Below are positions 50,955 through 60,381 of a DNA stretch of 64,000 nt, piece after piece (positions within the stretch are counted from its first letter, which is position 1; the number at the start of each line of letters is the position of its first letter). Under the pieces are notes generated by a model. It had not been told where the DNA came from. It searched no databases and saw nothing but the letters and a program-made list of their open reading frames with translations. Both the position numbers and the translations under genes were made by a program. The stretch is from Comamonadaceae bacterium (lineage in GTDB: Bacteria; Pseudomonadota; Gammaproteobacteria; Burkholderiales; Burkholderiaceae_C), in contig CANKBG010000001.1 of NCBI GenBank assembly GCA_947479935.1, forward strand, positions 62,001 through 126,000, written 5' to 3'.

Positions 50955-51874
50955 TGGAATCTTATGCATTGCTGTTGGCAGCCACCCTGAATGCAGGCAC
51001 GGTGCTGGCCATTGCGGCTCTGGGTTTGTTGATCAACGAAAAAGCCGGCATTGTCAATTTAGGTGCCGAAGGCATGATGCTCTGCGCCGCCATTGCAGGC
51101 TTTGCAACTGTGGTGCACACAGGCAGTGACAACTTGGGCTTTTTGGCAGGCATGGGGGCAGGGGCTTTGATGGCTTCCTTGTTTGGTGTGTTGGTCATCT
51201 ACCTTGGCACCAATCAATATGCCACTGGCTTGGCGTTGAGTTTGTTTGGGGTTGGGTTTTCAGCATTTGTGGGCATTGGGTATGTGCAAGAAAAATTGCC
51301 TCCCAGACCTCAGTTTGAAATTCCATGGTTGGCCGATATCCCATTGTTAGGCCCTGCATTCTTTAAACAGCACCCTTTGGTTTACGGGGTGATCATCCTT
51401 GTTTTTGGCATGATGTGGTTTCTTTATCAAACCCGCACCGGCTTGGTGCTTCGTTCGGTGGGTGAATCCCCCGAATCGGCGCATGCATTGGGTTATTCGG
51501 TGCGTCGCATTCGGTTTTTTGCGGTGGTTGCGGGCGGTGCGTTGTGCGGGTTGTCTGGCGCGTACATCTCTGTGGCCTACACTCCCCTCTGGGTGGAGGG
51601 TATGGTGGCCGGTAAAGGTTGGATTGCCTTGGCCTTAACCACGTTTGCAACCTGGCGGCCGGCGCGAATATTGCTTGGTGCTTACCTGTTTGGTGGGGTC
51701 ACTATGCTGCAGTTTCATCTGCAAGGTTTGGGCGTTCAAGTGCCGAGTCAATGGCTTTCCGCGCTTCCTTATCTGGCAACCATTGTGGTGCTGGCTTTGA
51801 TATCGCGAAATCCGGCCTGGATTCGAATCAACATGCCCGCATCACTGGGCAAACCCTTTCAACCCGGTTCATAA
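50954..51874 (+). CDS. BMP-type ABC transporter permease 2
   Basis: About 306 residues, the second BPD_transp_2 (YufQ-like) permease. It has LGLLINEKAGIVNLGAEGMMLCAA and SVGESPESAHALGYSVRRIRF with GMVAGKGWIALALTTFATWRP, the usual pattern for the partner permease. ATG 50954 has GGAGG upstream. It is followed after 43 bases by the binding-protein gene. Confidence 0.93.
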   Translation: MESYALLLAATLNAGTVLAIAALGLLINEKAGIVNLGAEGMMLCAAIAGFATVVHTGSDNLGFLAGMGAGALMASLFGVLVIYLGTNQYATGLALSLFGVGFSAFVGIGYVQEKLPPRPQFEIPWLADIPLLGPAFFKQHPLVYGVIILVFGMMWFLYQTRTGLVLRSVGESPESAHALGYSVRRIRFFAVVAGGALCGLSGAYISVAYTPLWVEGMVAGKGWIALALTTFATWRPARILLGAYLFGGVTMLQFHLQGLGVQVPSQWLSALPYLATIVVLALISRNPAWIRINMPASLGKPFQPGS

Positions 51875-51917
51875 TGTTTTTTTTCGTGCAACCCTGTTTA
51901 TCCATAAAGGAAAATCC

Positions 51918-53039
51918 ATGACAGTTCTGAACAAGCGATCGGTTCTTAAAATCGCCGTCATCTCGATAGTCGCTGCTGCTGCACTCCTAGCCTGCGGCAA
52001 AAAAGAAGAAGCCAAGCCTGCAGCCGCAGCCAAAGCTGAGCCCCTTAAAGTGGCCTTTGCCTATGTTGGCCCTGTGGGCGATGGTGGCTGGACATTTGCA
52101 CACGACAACGCTCGCAAGGCTTTAGAAAAAGAATATGGCGACAAAATCGTCACCACCTTTGTTGAAAAAGTGCCTGAAAGCGCTGATGCAGAGCGGGTTT
52201 TCCGCGACTTGGCCAGCCAGGGTAACAAGGTGATTTTCGGCACCACATTCGGCTACATGGACCCGATGTTGAAAGTGGCTGCAGACAACAAAGAAATCAA
52301 GTTTGAACATGCCACCGGTTTCAAAACAGCCGACAACATGCGGACCTACGATAGCCGTACTTATGAAGGTGCTTACATGGCTGGCGTGATCGCTGGCAAG
52401 ATGACCAAGACCAACACATTGGGCGTTGTGGGTTCTATTCCAATCCCAGAAGTGATTCGCAACATCAACACCTTCACATTGGGTGCTCAATCGGTTAACC
52501 CCAAAGTAAAGACCAAAGTGGTTTGGATCAATGAGTGGTTCAATCCTCCTAAAGAAACTGATGCTGCAACATCTTTAATCAACCAGGGCGCTGACGTTCT
52601 GATGCAAAACACAGACTCTTCTGCTGTGTTGCAAACTGCCGAAAAAATGGGTAAGCGCGCATTTGGCTGGGATTCCGACATGACCGCCTATGGCCCTAAA
52701 GCTCACTTAGGCTCTGCTGTGATTAACTGGGCGCCTTATTACATCAAGGCCGTTGGAGAAGCCCTCGGCGGTAATTGGGCCACTGGCCAAAGCTGGTGGG
52801 GCGTGAAAGAAGGCGCCATCGACATGGTGTCTGTGGCCGCCGATGTGCCTGAAGATACCAAGAAACGCATTGAAGAAATCAAGGCAGGTCTGAAAGACGG
52901 TAGCTTCTCTATCTGGAAAGGTCCCATCTTGGGCCAAGACGGTAAAGAAGTTCTGGCCAAAGATGCTGTCGCTGACGACAAATTTTTGGGCGGTATCAAG
53001 TTCTACGTTAAAGGCGTAGAAGGCAAAGTGCCTAACTGA
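51918..53039 (+). CDS. BMP-family substrate-binding lipoprotein
   Basis: 373 residues. Lipobox in AAAALLACGKKEEAKP, so the mature protein is lipid-anchored; then an alanine/lysine linker and the BMP (PnrA-like) fold: VAFAYVGPVGDGGWTFAHDNARKALE, TTFGYMDPMLKVAADN, YEGAYMAGVIAGKMTKTN, IPIPEVIRNINTFTLGAQSVNP and TDAATSLINQGADVLMQNTDS. It captures a nucleoside or purine for the permease genes just upstream. A strong bidirectional terminator follows. Confidence 0.95.
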   Translation: MTVLNKRSVLKIAVISIVAAAALLACGKKEEAKPAAAAKAEPLKVAFAYVGPVGDGGWTFAHDNARKALEKEYGDKIVTTFVEKVPESADAERVFRDLASQGNKVIFGTTFGYMDPMLKVAADNKEIKFEHATGFKTADNMRTYDSRTYEGAYMAGVIAGKMTKTNTLGVVGSIPIPEVIRNINTFTLGAQSVNPKVKTKVVWINEWFNPPKETDAATSLINQGADVLMQNTDSSAVLQTAEKMGKRAFGWDSDMTAYGPKAHLGSAVINWAPYYIKAVGEALGGNWATGQSWWGVKEGAIDMVSVAADVPEDTKKRIEEIKAGLKDGSFSIWKGPILGQDGKEVLAKDAVADDKFLGGIKFYVKGVEGKVPN

Positions 53040-53069
53040 TTTAATGCGACATCAAGGTCGCTACCAGTT

Positions 53070-53105
53070 AAAAAGCCTCCCTTCAAATGAAAGGAGGCTT
53101 TTTTT
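53070..53105. terminator. Bidirectional terminator between convergent genes
   Basis: AAAAAGCCTCC (53070-53080) and GGAGGCTTTTTTT (53093-53105) pair around a 12-base loop. The A-run on the left and the T-run on the right suit termination of the transporter operon on the plus strand and of the M16 peptidase gene on the minus strand. Confidence 0.88.
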
Positions 53106-53123
53106 ATGATGTCTTTGAATTGA

Positions 53124-55871
53124 TTACTTCTTTGCAGCTGCAGCAAAATCACCCGCATAGACATTTAAAAACTTGGCAGGGTCTAAAGTCTTGCGAATGG
53201 CCGCGTTAACCTCTTCTAAAGTGGTAGCTTCAATTTGAGCGTCTACTTTTTCCACAAATGCCAGCGTTCTGTTAGCTGCAGTTTGCGCCACATGACCTAG
53301 CGCTAAGGCGCGATCTTGAGCACGGCTTATTTTGCGTTCTTCTTGCCAGCCTTTTTTAGCATCTACAAGTTCTTCGGCAGTGATGCCGTCTTTGACAAAC
53401 TTCGCTAATTCTTCTTGAACACCGGCCTTGAGTTTGGGTAAATTTTGCGGTGCATAAATGGCATACAGCACCCACATGCCTGAAGGTTCAAATGAACTGG
53501 CACTGAGTTGGCTGCCCGCGCCATAGCTCAGACCATCTTTTTGTCGCAAGCGGTCTAGCAGGCGCGATTTGACACCGCCTCCCAATACGCGGTTGGCCAA
53601 TTGCAATGGCACAAAATCTGTTTGGGTATCTTGCAAGTTCAAGGGTAGGCCAGCCAAAAAGAAAGCATTGGCTTTGTCGGGTGCTTCCAATTGAATGGCA
53701 CCAGGCTTGGCCACTTTGCTTTCAGCCTTCAAGCGCGCATAGGCTTTGGGACTTTTCCAGTCACCAAAAAGTTGCGTTAACTGTGACTTGACGGCCTCGC
53801 TGTCAAAGTCGCCCACTACAGCAAACTCGCTGTTGTTGGTGCCGTAATAGCTGTTGTGAAACTCTTTGACTTGTTCAAGCTTGGCCGCTTTGAGTGCCGC
53901 AATGGACTCATCCAAACTGCGTGCAGCGCGAATGTCCCCTTTTTTGTAAACGTCTAGGCCCAGCGCCATGGCTTGCGAGCCCATGGCATTGGGTTCGCTG
54001 CGTTGGCTTTCAAGGCCAGCAGTGCTCTCTTGAACCAACAATTCAAATTCTTTTTCAGCCAAGTTGGGTTTGCGCAGAATGTCTCGAACTAAATTCAGGA
54101 CTTCTGGTAAGTTTTTTCGCAATGAGTCAAATCGAACTGTAACGGTTTGTCCGCTACCGCTGACTTCGATTTGAGTTTTGAGTTCGTCCAATTTGGCTGA
54201 TATTTCAGAGCGCTGTAAATTTCCTGCACCTCGCAGTAGCAAGCTGGCAGTGAGGCTAGATGTGGTGGCTTGGTTAAATAGCGTTGCTTCATCGCCAAAG
54301 CGCAAAGTAAAGACCCCGCTGACAGTTTCCCCCCGTGTTTTCTTGGGCGTCAAAATGAGCTTCATGCCACTTGTCAAAGCCAAGCGTTGGGTACGTTTTT
54401 CGATGTTGGCGGGGCTGATGTCAAATATTTCACCTTCACTCGCGGCTGTCTTACCTTTATAGTCGGCCACCAATTTGGCGACGTCTACTGCTGCAGGCAG
54501 TTTGCTGCGGTCAGGTGTGGCGGTGGGAATGAATTGCCCCAAAGTGCGATTGCTTTCTTTGAAGTAATTAGCCGCCACAGATTGCAGATCGGCCAATTTG
54601 AGATTTTCAATGCGATCGCGTTGTAAAAAGAACAAACGCCACTCGCCATTGGCGATTGATTCCGACAACTGCACCGCCAGTTTTTGCGGATCGTTGATGG
54701 TTTTGTCGATGTCGCTTGATAGGCTGGCCTTGGCACGTTTAAGTTCTTCCTCGGTCACTGGCTTCTTTTGCAAGCCTTCCAGCTCTTCCAGCAAAACTTT
54801 GCGAGCTTCATTTAGGTTTTGGGCTTTGCTCAGCTCGGCCATAAAGACCACATACCCTCGTTCTGCCAACTCAAAATTCCAAGGATTGACATTGACTGCC
54901 AATTTTTTCTCGACCATGTTTTTGTGCAGTCTGCCGTTGGGAGTGCCGCTCAAGATTTCACTCAATGCTGCCATAGCAGCTGAATCGACATGGCTGCCCG
55001 CTGCTGTGTGATAGAGCACAGCTGACAACTGAACGTCGCCTGTTCGGCGCACAGTGACTTCGCGGGTGCCATCTTGGGCAGGGTCTTGTGTGTAGGTAGC
55101 TTCAAGCACACGACTGGGCTTGGGAATCGCGCCAAACACCTGTTGGATCAGCGCAAGGGTACTGCCGGCCTCAAACTTGCCTGCCACGAGCAAGACTGCA
55201 TTGTCGGGTTGGTAGTACTTGCGATAAAAGTTTTGCAAGTTTTCAATTTTGACGTTTTCAACGTCGGTGCGTGCGCCGATGGTGCTCTTGCCGTAGTTGT
55301 GCCAATCAAAGGCGGTGGATGTCATGCGTTGCCACAGCGACATGTGTGGGTTGTTTTCGCCGCTTTCCATTTCGTTGCGAACCACTGAAAACTCGGTGTC
55401 TAAATCTTTTCGCGCGATCAGGCTGTTGACCATTCGATCGGCTTCCATTTCCAGCGCCCATTTCAAGTTCTCTGGGTTGGATGGAAAGGTTTCGTAGTAA
55501 TTGGTGCGATCGTAAAATGTGGTGCCATTGAAATCCATGCCGCGCTTACCCAGCTCCTCAAATACATTGCTGCGCGAAGTCGTCCCTTTGAAAACCATGT
55601 GCTCCAGCAAATGCGCCATGCCGGTTTCACCATAGTTTTCATGGCGACTGCCTACCAAATAAGTGATGTTCACGGTGGTGGTGGGCTTGGAAGCATCGGG
55701 CGCTAACAAGACGCGCAAACCATTGCTAAGCCGGTACTCAGTAATGCCTTCTACTTGAGCGACCGCTTTGAGAGGAGAAACACCACTTTGAGACCATCCG
55801 GTCAATGGAACCAAGCAGCTGGCTGTGATGGTAGAAATTTGAATCCAACGAGAAATGGAGCTTGAACGCAT
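53124..55871 (-). CDS. Periplasmic M16 (pitrilysin-type) metallopeptidase
   Basis: 915 residues. Signal peptide to about residue 28 (LVPLTGWSQSG), then two M16 halves. The first has the inverted zinc motif HLLEH in MAHLLEHMVFKGT and the distal glutamate in RNEMESGENNP; the second half (from about 480) lacks the zinc motif and provides the clamshell partner. Family members degrade peptides in the periplasm. It is convergent to the BMP transporter operon and divergent from a second BMP-type gene. Confidence 0.93.
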   Translation of the reverse strand: MRSSSISRWIQISTITASCLVPLTGWSQSGVSPLKAVAQVEGITEYRLSNGLRVLLAPDASKPTTTVNITYLVGSRHENYGETGMAHLLEHMVFKGTTSRSNVFEELGKRGMDFNGTTFYDRTNYYETFPSNPENLKWALEMEADRMVNSLIARKDLDTEFSVVRNEMESGENNPHMSLWQRMTSTAFDWHNYGKSTIGARTDVENVKIENLQNFYRKYYQPDNAVLLVAGKFEAGSTLALIQQVFGAIPKPSRVLEATYTQDPAQDGTREVTVRRTGDVQLSAVLYHTAAGSHVDSAAMAALSEILSGTPNGRLHKNMVEKKLAVNVNPWNFELAERGYVVFMAELSKAQNLNEARKVLLEELEGLQKKPVTEEELKRAKASLSSDIDKTINDPQKLAVQLSESIANGEWRLFFLQRDRIENLKLADLQSVAANYFKESNRTLGQFIPTATPDRSKLPAAVDVAKLVADYKGKTAASEGEIFDISPANIEKRTQRLALTSGMKLILTPKKTRGETVSGVFTLRFGDEATLFNQATTSSLTASLLLRGAGNLQRSEISAKLDELKTQIEVSGSGQTVTVRFDSLRKNLPEVLNLVRDILRKPNLAEKEFELLVQESTAGLESQRSEPNAMGSQAMALGLDVYKKGDIRAARSLDESIAALKAAKLEQVKEFHNSYYGTNNSEFAVVGDFDSEAVKSQLTQLFGDWKSPKAYARLKAESKVAKPGAIQLEAPDKANAFFLAGLPLNLQDTQTDFVPLQLANRVLGGGVKSRLLDRLRQKDGLSYGAGSQLSASSFEPSGMWVLYAIYAPQNLPKLKAGVQEELAKFVKDGITAEELVDAKKGWQEERKISRAQDRALALGHVAQTAANRTLAFVEKVDAQIEATTLEEVNAAIRKTLDPAKFLNVYAGDFAAAAKK

Positions 55872-55993
55872 GAGAGGGCACTTTTTTTAAAAACGAAAAA
55901 GAAACTTTATACACCTACTTTAGAATACACCCCAAATATCTGCGTGCCGGCGGGTATTTATTTTGTTCAACCGGCGCCATGTAGAGGACTACC

Positions 55994-57088
55994 ATGTACA
56001 AAAACCTCGCAGCCGCAATAGCGGCCGCCTGCTTTTTTTCGCCCCTTCCTTCCCGAGCGGCTGAGCCTTCACCGCCAGCTTCTAAAAGCCCTGTCAAAGC
56101 CGCTTTTGTCTATGTCACGCCTGTGTTCGATGCGGGCTGGACGCACCAGCACGACCAAGGCCGAAAAGCGGTTGAAAAGGCCTTGGGACCTGCCGTTAAA
56201 ACCACTGTTGTAGAAAACGTCGCCGAAGGCGCTGACTCAGAGCGTGTGGTGCGCGATTTAGCGCAACAGGGTCACGATGTTATTTTCACCACCAGCTTCG
56301 GTTATATGGAGCCCACTCTGAAGGTGGCCAAAGAGTTTCCCAATGTGAAATTCGAATCCATCACGGGCTACAAAACTGATGTCAATGTGTCCGTTGCCAA
56401 TGCGCGTTATTACGAGGGTCGTTATTTGGCAGGTATTGCAGCTGGCCGCATGACGCAATCCAACGTGGCGGGTTATGTGGCGGGCTTTCCCATTCCTGAA
56501 GTGTTGCAAGGCTTGAATGCCTTTGCTTTAGGTATGCGTTCTGTGAACCCAAAAGCACAAGTGAAGGTGGTGTGGTTGAACACTTGGTTTGATCCAACCA
56601 AAGAGCGCGATGCGGCCATTGCTTTGTTCAATCAGTCGGTTGATGTGATCACTTTTCACACCGCTTCCAATGCTGTGATGGTCGCGGCACAAGAACGCGG
56701 AAAGATGGCCATTGCCTATCACTCAGACATGCGCAAAGTGGCGCCTGATGCACAGTTGATGGCGGTGACCCATGAGTGGGGTGCCTATTACACGCAGCGT
56801 GTGAGTGATGTGCAAAAAGGCCAGTGGCGTAGTGGCAATGTTTGGGCAGGTTTCAAAGAGGGAATGATTCGCGTTGGCGATTTTGGCCCTAAGTTGCCTG
56901 CCAAAGTGCGAGATGAAATTGTGAAGACTCAGCAAGACATAGCGCTGGGCAAACGTCATCCATTTCAAGGACCCATTGCCGACAACGAAGGTAAATCGAT
57001 TGTGGCAGCCGGCCATAAACTCACAGATGTTCAAATTTTGAACATGAACTACGGAGTGTCTGGTGTGATTGGCAAAATCATTCCCTGA
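55994..57088 (+). CDS. Second BMP-family substrate-binding protein
   Basis: 364 residues. Signal peptide AAAIAAACFFSPLPSRAAEP without a convincing lipobox, so probably a soluble periplasmic protein, unlike its paralogue at 51918. The fold matches: AAFVYVTPVFDAGWTHQHDQGRKAVE, TTSFGYMEPTLKVAKEFPNV, YEGRYLAGIAAGRMTQSN and FPIPEVLQGLNAFALGMRSVNP. It has no transporter genes of its own and may share the upstream BMP-type permease with a different ligand. AGAGGA precedes the ATG. Confidence 0.92.
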   Translation: MYKNLAAAIAAACFFSPLPSRAAEPSPPASKSPVKAAFVYVTPVFDAGWTHQHDQGRKAVEKALGPAVKTTVVENVAEGADSERVVRDLAQQGHDVIFTTSFGYMEPTLKVAKEFPNVKFESITGYKTDVNVSVANARYYEGRYLAGIAAGRMTQSNVAGYVAGFPIPEVLQGLNAFALGMRSVNPKAQVKVVWLNTWFDPTKERDAAIALFNQSVDVITFHTASNAVMVAAQERGKMAIAYHSDMRKVAPDAQLMAVTHEWGAYYTQRVSDVQKGQWRSGNVWAGFKEGMIRVGDFGPKLPAKVRDEIVKTQQDIALGKRHPFQGPIADNEGKSIVAAGHKLTDVQILNMNYGVSGVIGKIIP

Positions 57089-57095
57089 TCACAGG

Positions 57096-58067
57096 CTAGC
57101 CATCGAGTTGAATGTTTCGTGCCTTGGCCAGTTGGGTCCAGCGGGCCAAATCGGCCTTCATGTAGGCCGCAAATTCTGCAGGCTTCATGGGCATCAGTTC
57201 AACGGCCTCAGAGCTTAATTTTTCTTTGAAATCGGGCTGGGCTAAAACACTGAGCATGGCATCGTTCAGTGTTTTGACAATGGCTGCCGGCATGTTGGCA
57301 GGCCCCACCACGCCATACCATTGTTGGGCATCAAAGCCCTTCAGCCCCATCTCTTCTAAAGTGGGAGTGTCCTTGACTTGGGGGTGACGCTTGGTACCAG
57401 TGACGGCAAGTGCGCGAATTCGGCCACTTCTAATGTGTGGCAGTGCCGCAGCCAGTCCAGGGAACATCAGTTGGGTTTGTCCACCAATGAGATCGGTGAT
57501 GGCTGGTGCGATGCCGCGATAGGGAATGTGCACCATGAAGCTGTTGGTTTGCAATTTGAAAAGTTCAGCAGTGAGGTGCGTTAAAGAACCAGCACCCGCA
57601 GAGCCGTAAGACAAGCGACCTGGATTTTGTTTGACATAGTCCATGAAGGCTTTGAAGTTTTGCGGCGGCAAGCTGGTGTTGATGCACAGCACATTGGGGG
57701 TAGAGCCAATCATGCCAATGGGCGTGAAATCTTTTTCAGCGTCATACGGCAGTTTGCGAGTGGCCGGTGCCGTGCCATGGGTGGCCACATAGCCTTGCAT
57801 TAGGGTGTAGCCGTCCGCAGGCGCACGCGCCGTATTTTGCGAGGCAATGACACCGCCACCGCCACCTATGTTGTCTACCACCACCGATTGGCCCAAGGCC
57901 TTGGCCCAACGCTCGCACAGCGCACGACCCACCATGTCGGAGCCGCCGCCAGCCGCCACGGGCACGATATAGCGGATAGGTTTGTTGGGGTAAGCCGTTT
58001 GAGCATAACTGCCTTCGCTCAGGCCCAATAAAATAGGCGTGGCTTGGAGGAGGGTGCGTCGTTTCAT
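57096..58067 (-). CDS. Tripartite tricarboxylate transporter (Bug family) substrate-binding protein
   Basis: 323 residues. Signal peptide (LLQATPILLGLSEGSYA), then YPNKPIRYIVPVAAGGGSDMVGRAL, VDNIGGGGGVIASQ, LSYGSAGAGSLTHLTAELF and HIPYRGIAPAITDLIGGQ, typical Bug. No tctAB genes nearby. It ends convergent with the second BMP gene, seven bases apart. The ligand is unknown. Confidence 0.92.
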   Translation of the reverse strand: MKRRTLLQATPILLGLSEGSYAQTAYPNKPIRYIVPVAAGGGSDMVGRALCERWAKALGQSVVVDNIGGGGGVIASQNTARAPADGYTLMQGYVATHGTAPATRKLPYDAEKDFTPIGMIGSTPNVLCINTSLPPQNFKAFMDYVKQNPGRLSYGSAGAGSLTHLTAELFKLQTNSFMVHIPYRGIAPAITDLIGGQTQLMFPGLAAALPHIRSGRIRALAVTGTKRHPQVKDTPTLEEMGLKGFDAQQWYGVVGPANMPAAIVKTLNDAMLSVLAQPDFKEKLSSEAVELMPMKPAEFAAYMKADLARWTQLAKARNIQLDG

Positions 58068-58243
58068 GATTTTTCTCTGAGATCAGCTAATTGTCAGAAA
58101 GTTTAGCCCACACTGGAGGCGGGTGCGCGTTGTTGGGGCACAAAAACTTTTATTCTTCTGACACTTGAATCTGTTTGTTGGCCTGAAGGCAGACCACTTT
58201 ACAATGCGAGTTTGAAATCAAAGACTGTTTGAAAGACTGAGCA

Positions 58244-58813
58244 ATGAGCATCAAAAGCGACAAATGGATCCGCCGAATGGCAAAAGAGCACGGCATGATT
58301 GAGCCTTTCGAACCCGGACAGGTGCGTCAAAACGCTGCTGGCGAGAAAATTGTGAGCTACGGCACCAGCAGTTATGGCTATGACATTCGATGCGCACCTG
58401 AATTCAAGGTATTTACCAACATTTACAGCACCGTGGTAGACCCCAAAAACTTTGATGAAAAAAGCTTTGTCGACATCCATTCCGACGTTTGCATCATTCC
58501 GCCCAACAGCTTTGCTTTGGCGCGCACCCTGGAATATTTCCGAATTCCCCGCAATGTACTCACCATTTGTCTGGGCAAAAGCACCTACGCCCGATGCGGC
58601 ATTATTGTGAATGTCACCCCCTTCGAGCCCGAGTGGGAAGGCTACGTCACCCTGGAATTTAGCAACACAACCCCCCTGCCAGCCAAGATCTACGCCGGGG
58701 AGGGCTGTGCCCAGGTCTTGTTCTTTGAAAGCGATGAAGTCTGCGAGACCAGCTATAAGGATCGGGGCGGAAAATACCAGGGTCAAGTGGGCGTCACTTT
58801 GCCCAAGACTTAA
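58244..58813 (+). CDS. dcd: dCTP deaminase
   Basis: 189 residues, the usual length. It starts [27 protein letters not shown], with [53 protein letters not shown] (in part [18 protein letters not shown], containing the catalytic glutamate) and [22 protein letters not shown]. It deaminates dCTP to dUTP for thymidylate synthesis. A DEAD-box helicase gene follows after 20 bases. Confidence 0.97.
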   Translation: MSIKSDKWIRRMAKEHGMIEPFEPGQVRQNAAGEKIVSYGTSSYGYDIRCAPEFKVFTNIYSTVVDPKNFDEKSFVDIHSDVCIIPPNSFALARTLEYFRIPRNVLTICLGKSTYARCGIIVNVTPFEPEWEGYVTLEFSNTTPLPAKIYAGEGCAQVLFFESDEVCETSYKDRGGKYQGQVGVTLPKT

Positions 58814-58833
58814 AGTGCGACAATAGCGGGTTA

Positions 58834-60300
58834 ATGACCGCCTCTTTTTCAAATCTATCGCTGGCTGAACCGCTGGCACGTGCCGTAGCCGAAATGGGCT
58901 ACGAATCCATGACCCCCATTCAAGCCCAGGCCATCCCTGTGGTTTTGACGGGGAAAGACGTGATGGGCGCCGCGCAAACGGGTACCGGTAAAACCGCTGC
59001 TTTTTCGTTGCCGCTGCTACAACGCCTCTTGAAGCACGAAAACACATCCACCTCTCCCGCTCGCCATCCTGTGCGAGCCTTGGTTCTCTTGCCCACCCGC
59101 GAGTTGGCCGATCAGGTAGCACAACAGATCAAGATGTACGCCAAGTACACCCAAATGCGCAGTGCCGTGGTGTTTGGCGGTATGGACATGAAACCGCAAA
59201 CACTTGAACTCAAGCGCGGTGTGGAAATTTTGGTTGCAACGCCAGGACGCTTGTTAGATCACATCGAAGCTAAAAACGCGGTGCTAAATCAAGTGGAATA
59301 TGTGGTGCTAGACGAAGCCGACCGCATGCTCGACATTGGCTTCTTGCCAGACTTGCAACGCATTTTGAGTTTCTTGCCCAAGCAACGAACCACCTTGCTT
59401 TTTTCAGCCACTTTTTCGCCTGAAATTAAACGTTTGGCTGGCAGTTATTTGCAAGACCCCGTCACCATTGAAGTCGCCCGCCCTAATGAAACGGCCTCCA
59501 CGGTAGAGCAACGTTTTTACAGCGCCCAAGACGATGACAAACGTCGTGTGGTAAAGGCAGTTCTGAACCAGCGCGGTATTAAGCAAGCCTTCATTTTTGT
59601 GAACAGTAAATTGGGTTGTGCACGTTTGGCACGTTCCCTTGAGCGTGAAGGTTTGAAAACAACCGCATTGCACGGCGACAAGTCGCAAGATGAGCGATTG
59701 AAGGCACTGGAGGCATTTAAGCAAGGTGAAGTCGATTTGCTGGTCTGTACCGATGTGGCAGCGCGTGGTCTGGACATCAAAGATGTGCCGGCCGTTTTCA
59801 ACTTTGACGTCCCTTTTAACGCTGAAGACTACGTTCACCGCATTGGTCGAACGGGCCGTGCTGGCGCCTCTGGTTTGGCCGTGACCTTGGTATCGCCCTC
59901 TGACATGCGTTTGGTGGCAGACATTGAAAAGCTCATTAAAACAAAGCTTCAAGTTGAAAACTACCCCTTTGAAGATGATCGGCCCCGCGGCAATGCCAAC
60001 GAAGGTCGGCGCGAAGAAAGAAGGGATGATCGCCGAGAAGACAGACGCCCTGAGCGTGGTTTTGAGCGTCGCCGCGATGAGGAAGATCCGCGAGACCGTC
60101 GCAGCAGTTTCAGGCCCGCTCAAGCTTCAAGAGATCCTTTCTTCGAAAAGCCCTACGAAGAGTCCTCTGCCCAGCAGGCCAGCGCTGCATCTTGGGAAGC
60201 CAGTCCTAAATCTGTGGCAACCCGGCCTGGGCTGTCTGCCAACATCAAGCCCAAACGCAAAGTGGCGGCATTGTTCAAGTCTGGCGAATCAGCCACTTAG
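58834..60300 (+). CDS. DEAD-box RNA helicase (RhlE-like)
   Basis: 488 residues. All helicase motifs are present: Q-motif MTPIQAQAIPV, AQTGTGKT (I), PTRELADQV (Ia), ATPGRLLDH (Ib), DEAD (II), SATF (III), ADVAARGLDIK-type segment (TDVAARGLDI, V) and HRIGRTGRAG (VI). The last 110 residues are a low-complexity tail rich in Arg, Asp and Glu (RREERRDDRREDRRPERGFE), then a basic KPKRKVAALF end, typical of RNA-binding tails. It probably acts in ribosome assembly or RNA turnover. Confidence 0.95.
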   Translation: MTASFSNLSLAEPLARAVAEMGYESMTPIQAQAIPVVLTGKDVMGAAQTGTGKTAAFSLPLLQRLLKHENTSTSPARHPVRALVLLPTRELADQVAQQIKMYAKYTQMRSAVVFGGMDMKPQTLELKRGVEILVATPGRLLDHIEAKNAVLNQVEYVVLDEADRMLDIGFLPDLQRILSFLPKQRTTLLFSATFSPEIKRLAGSYLQDPVTIEVARPNETASTVEQRFYSAQDDDKRRVVKAVLNQRGIKQAFIFVNSKLGCARLARSLEREGLKTTALHGDKSQDERLKALEAFKQGEVDLLVCTDVAARGLDIKDVPAVFNFDVPFNAEDYVHRIGRTGRAGASGLAVTLVSPSDMRLVADIEKLIKTKLQVENYPFEDDRPRGNANEGRREERRDDRREDRRPERGFERRRDEEDPRDRRSSFRPAQASRDPFFEKPYEESSAQQASAASWEASPKSVATRPGLSANIKPKRKVAALFKSGESAT

Positions 60301-60355
60301 TCTGGGCAGGATGCCCCTGCTAAATTGACGGGTGAGGTTTTCCCGAAATAAAACC

Positions 60356-60373
60356 TTGACATTCCCCTGTCAA
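60356..60373. promoter_or_regulatory. Inverted repeat just before the TonB-dependent receptor start
   Basis: TTGACA (60356-60361) and TGTCAA (60368-60373) form a 6-bp inverted repeat spaced by TTCCCC, ending eight bases before the ATG and just before the GGGG ribosome-binding stretch. It could be an operator or a small translation-control hairpin. Confidence 0.35.
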
Positions 60374-60381
60374 AATGGGGC

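Noticed and set aside
55898-55931. Another GntR-type operator (TTTATACACC and AGAATACACC) before the second BMP gene
   Set aside because: Only a half-core resembles TGTATACA and there is no palindrome; the match is too weak.
58199-59122. Minus-strand open frame of about 307 codons opposite dcd
   Set aside because: It overlaps the whole dcd gene and the start of the helicase gene on the other strand, shows no family motif, and both overlapped genes are certain.
59404-60123. Minus-strand open frame of about 239 codons inside the helicase gene
   Set aside because: It is fully opposite conserved helicase motifs and lacks any plausible domain.
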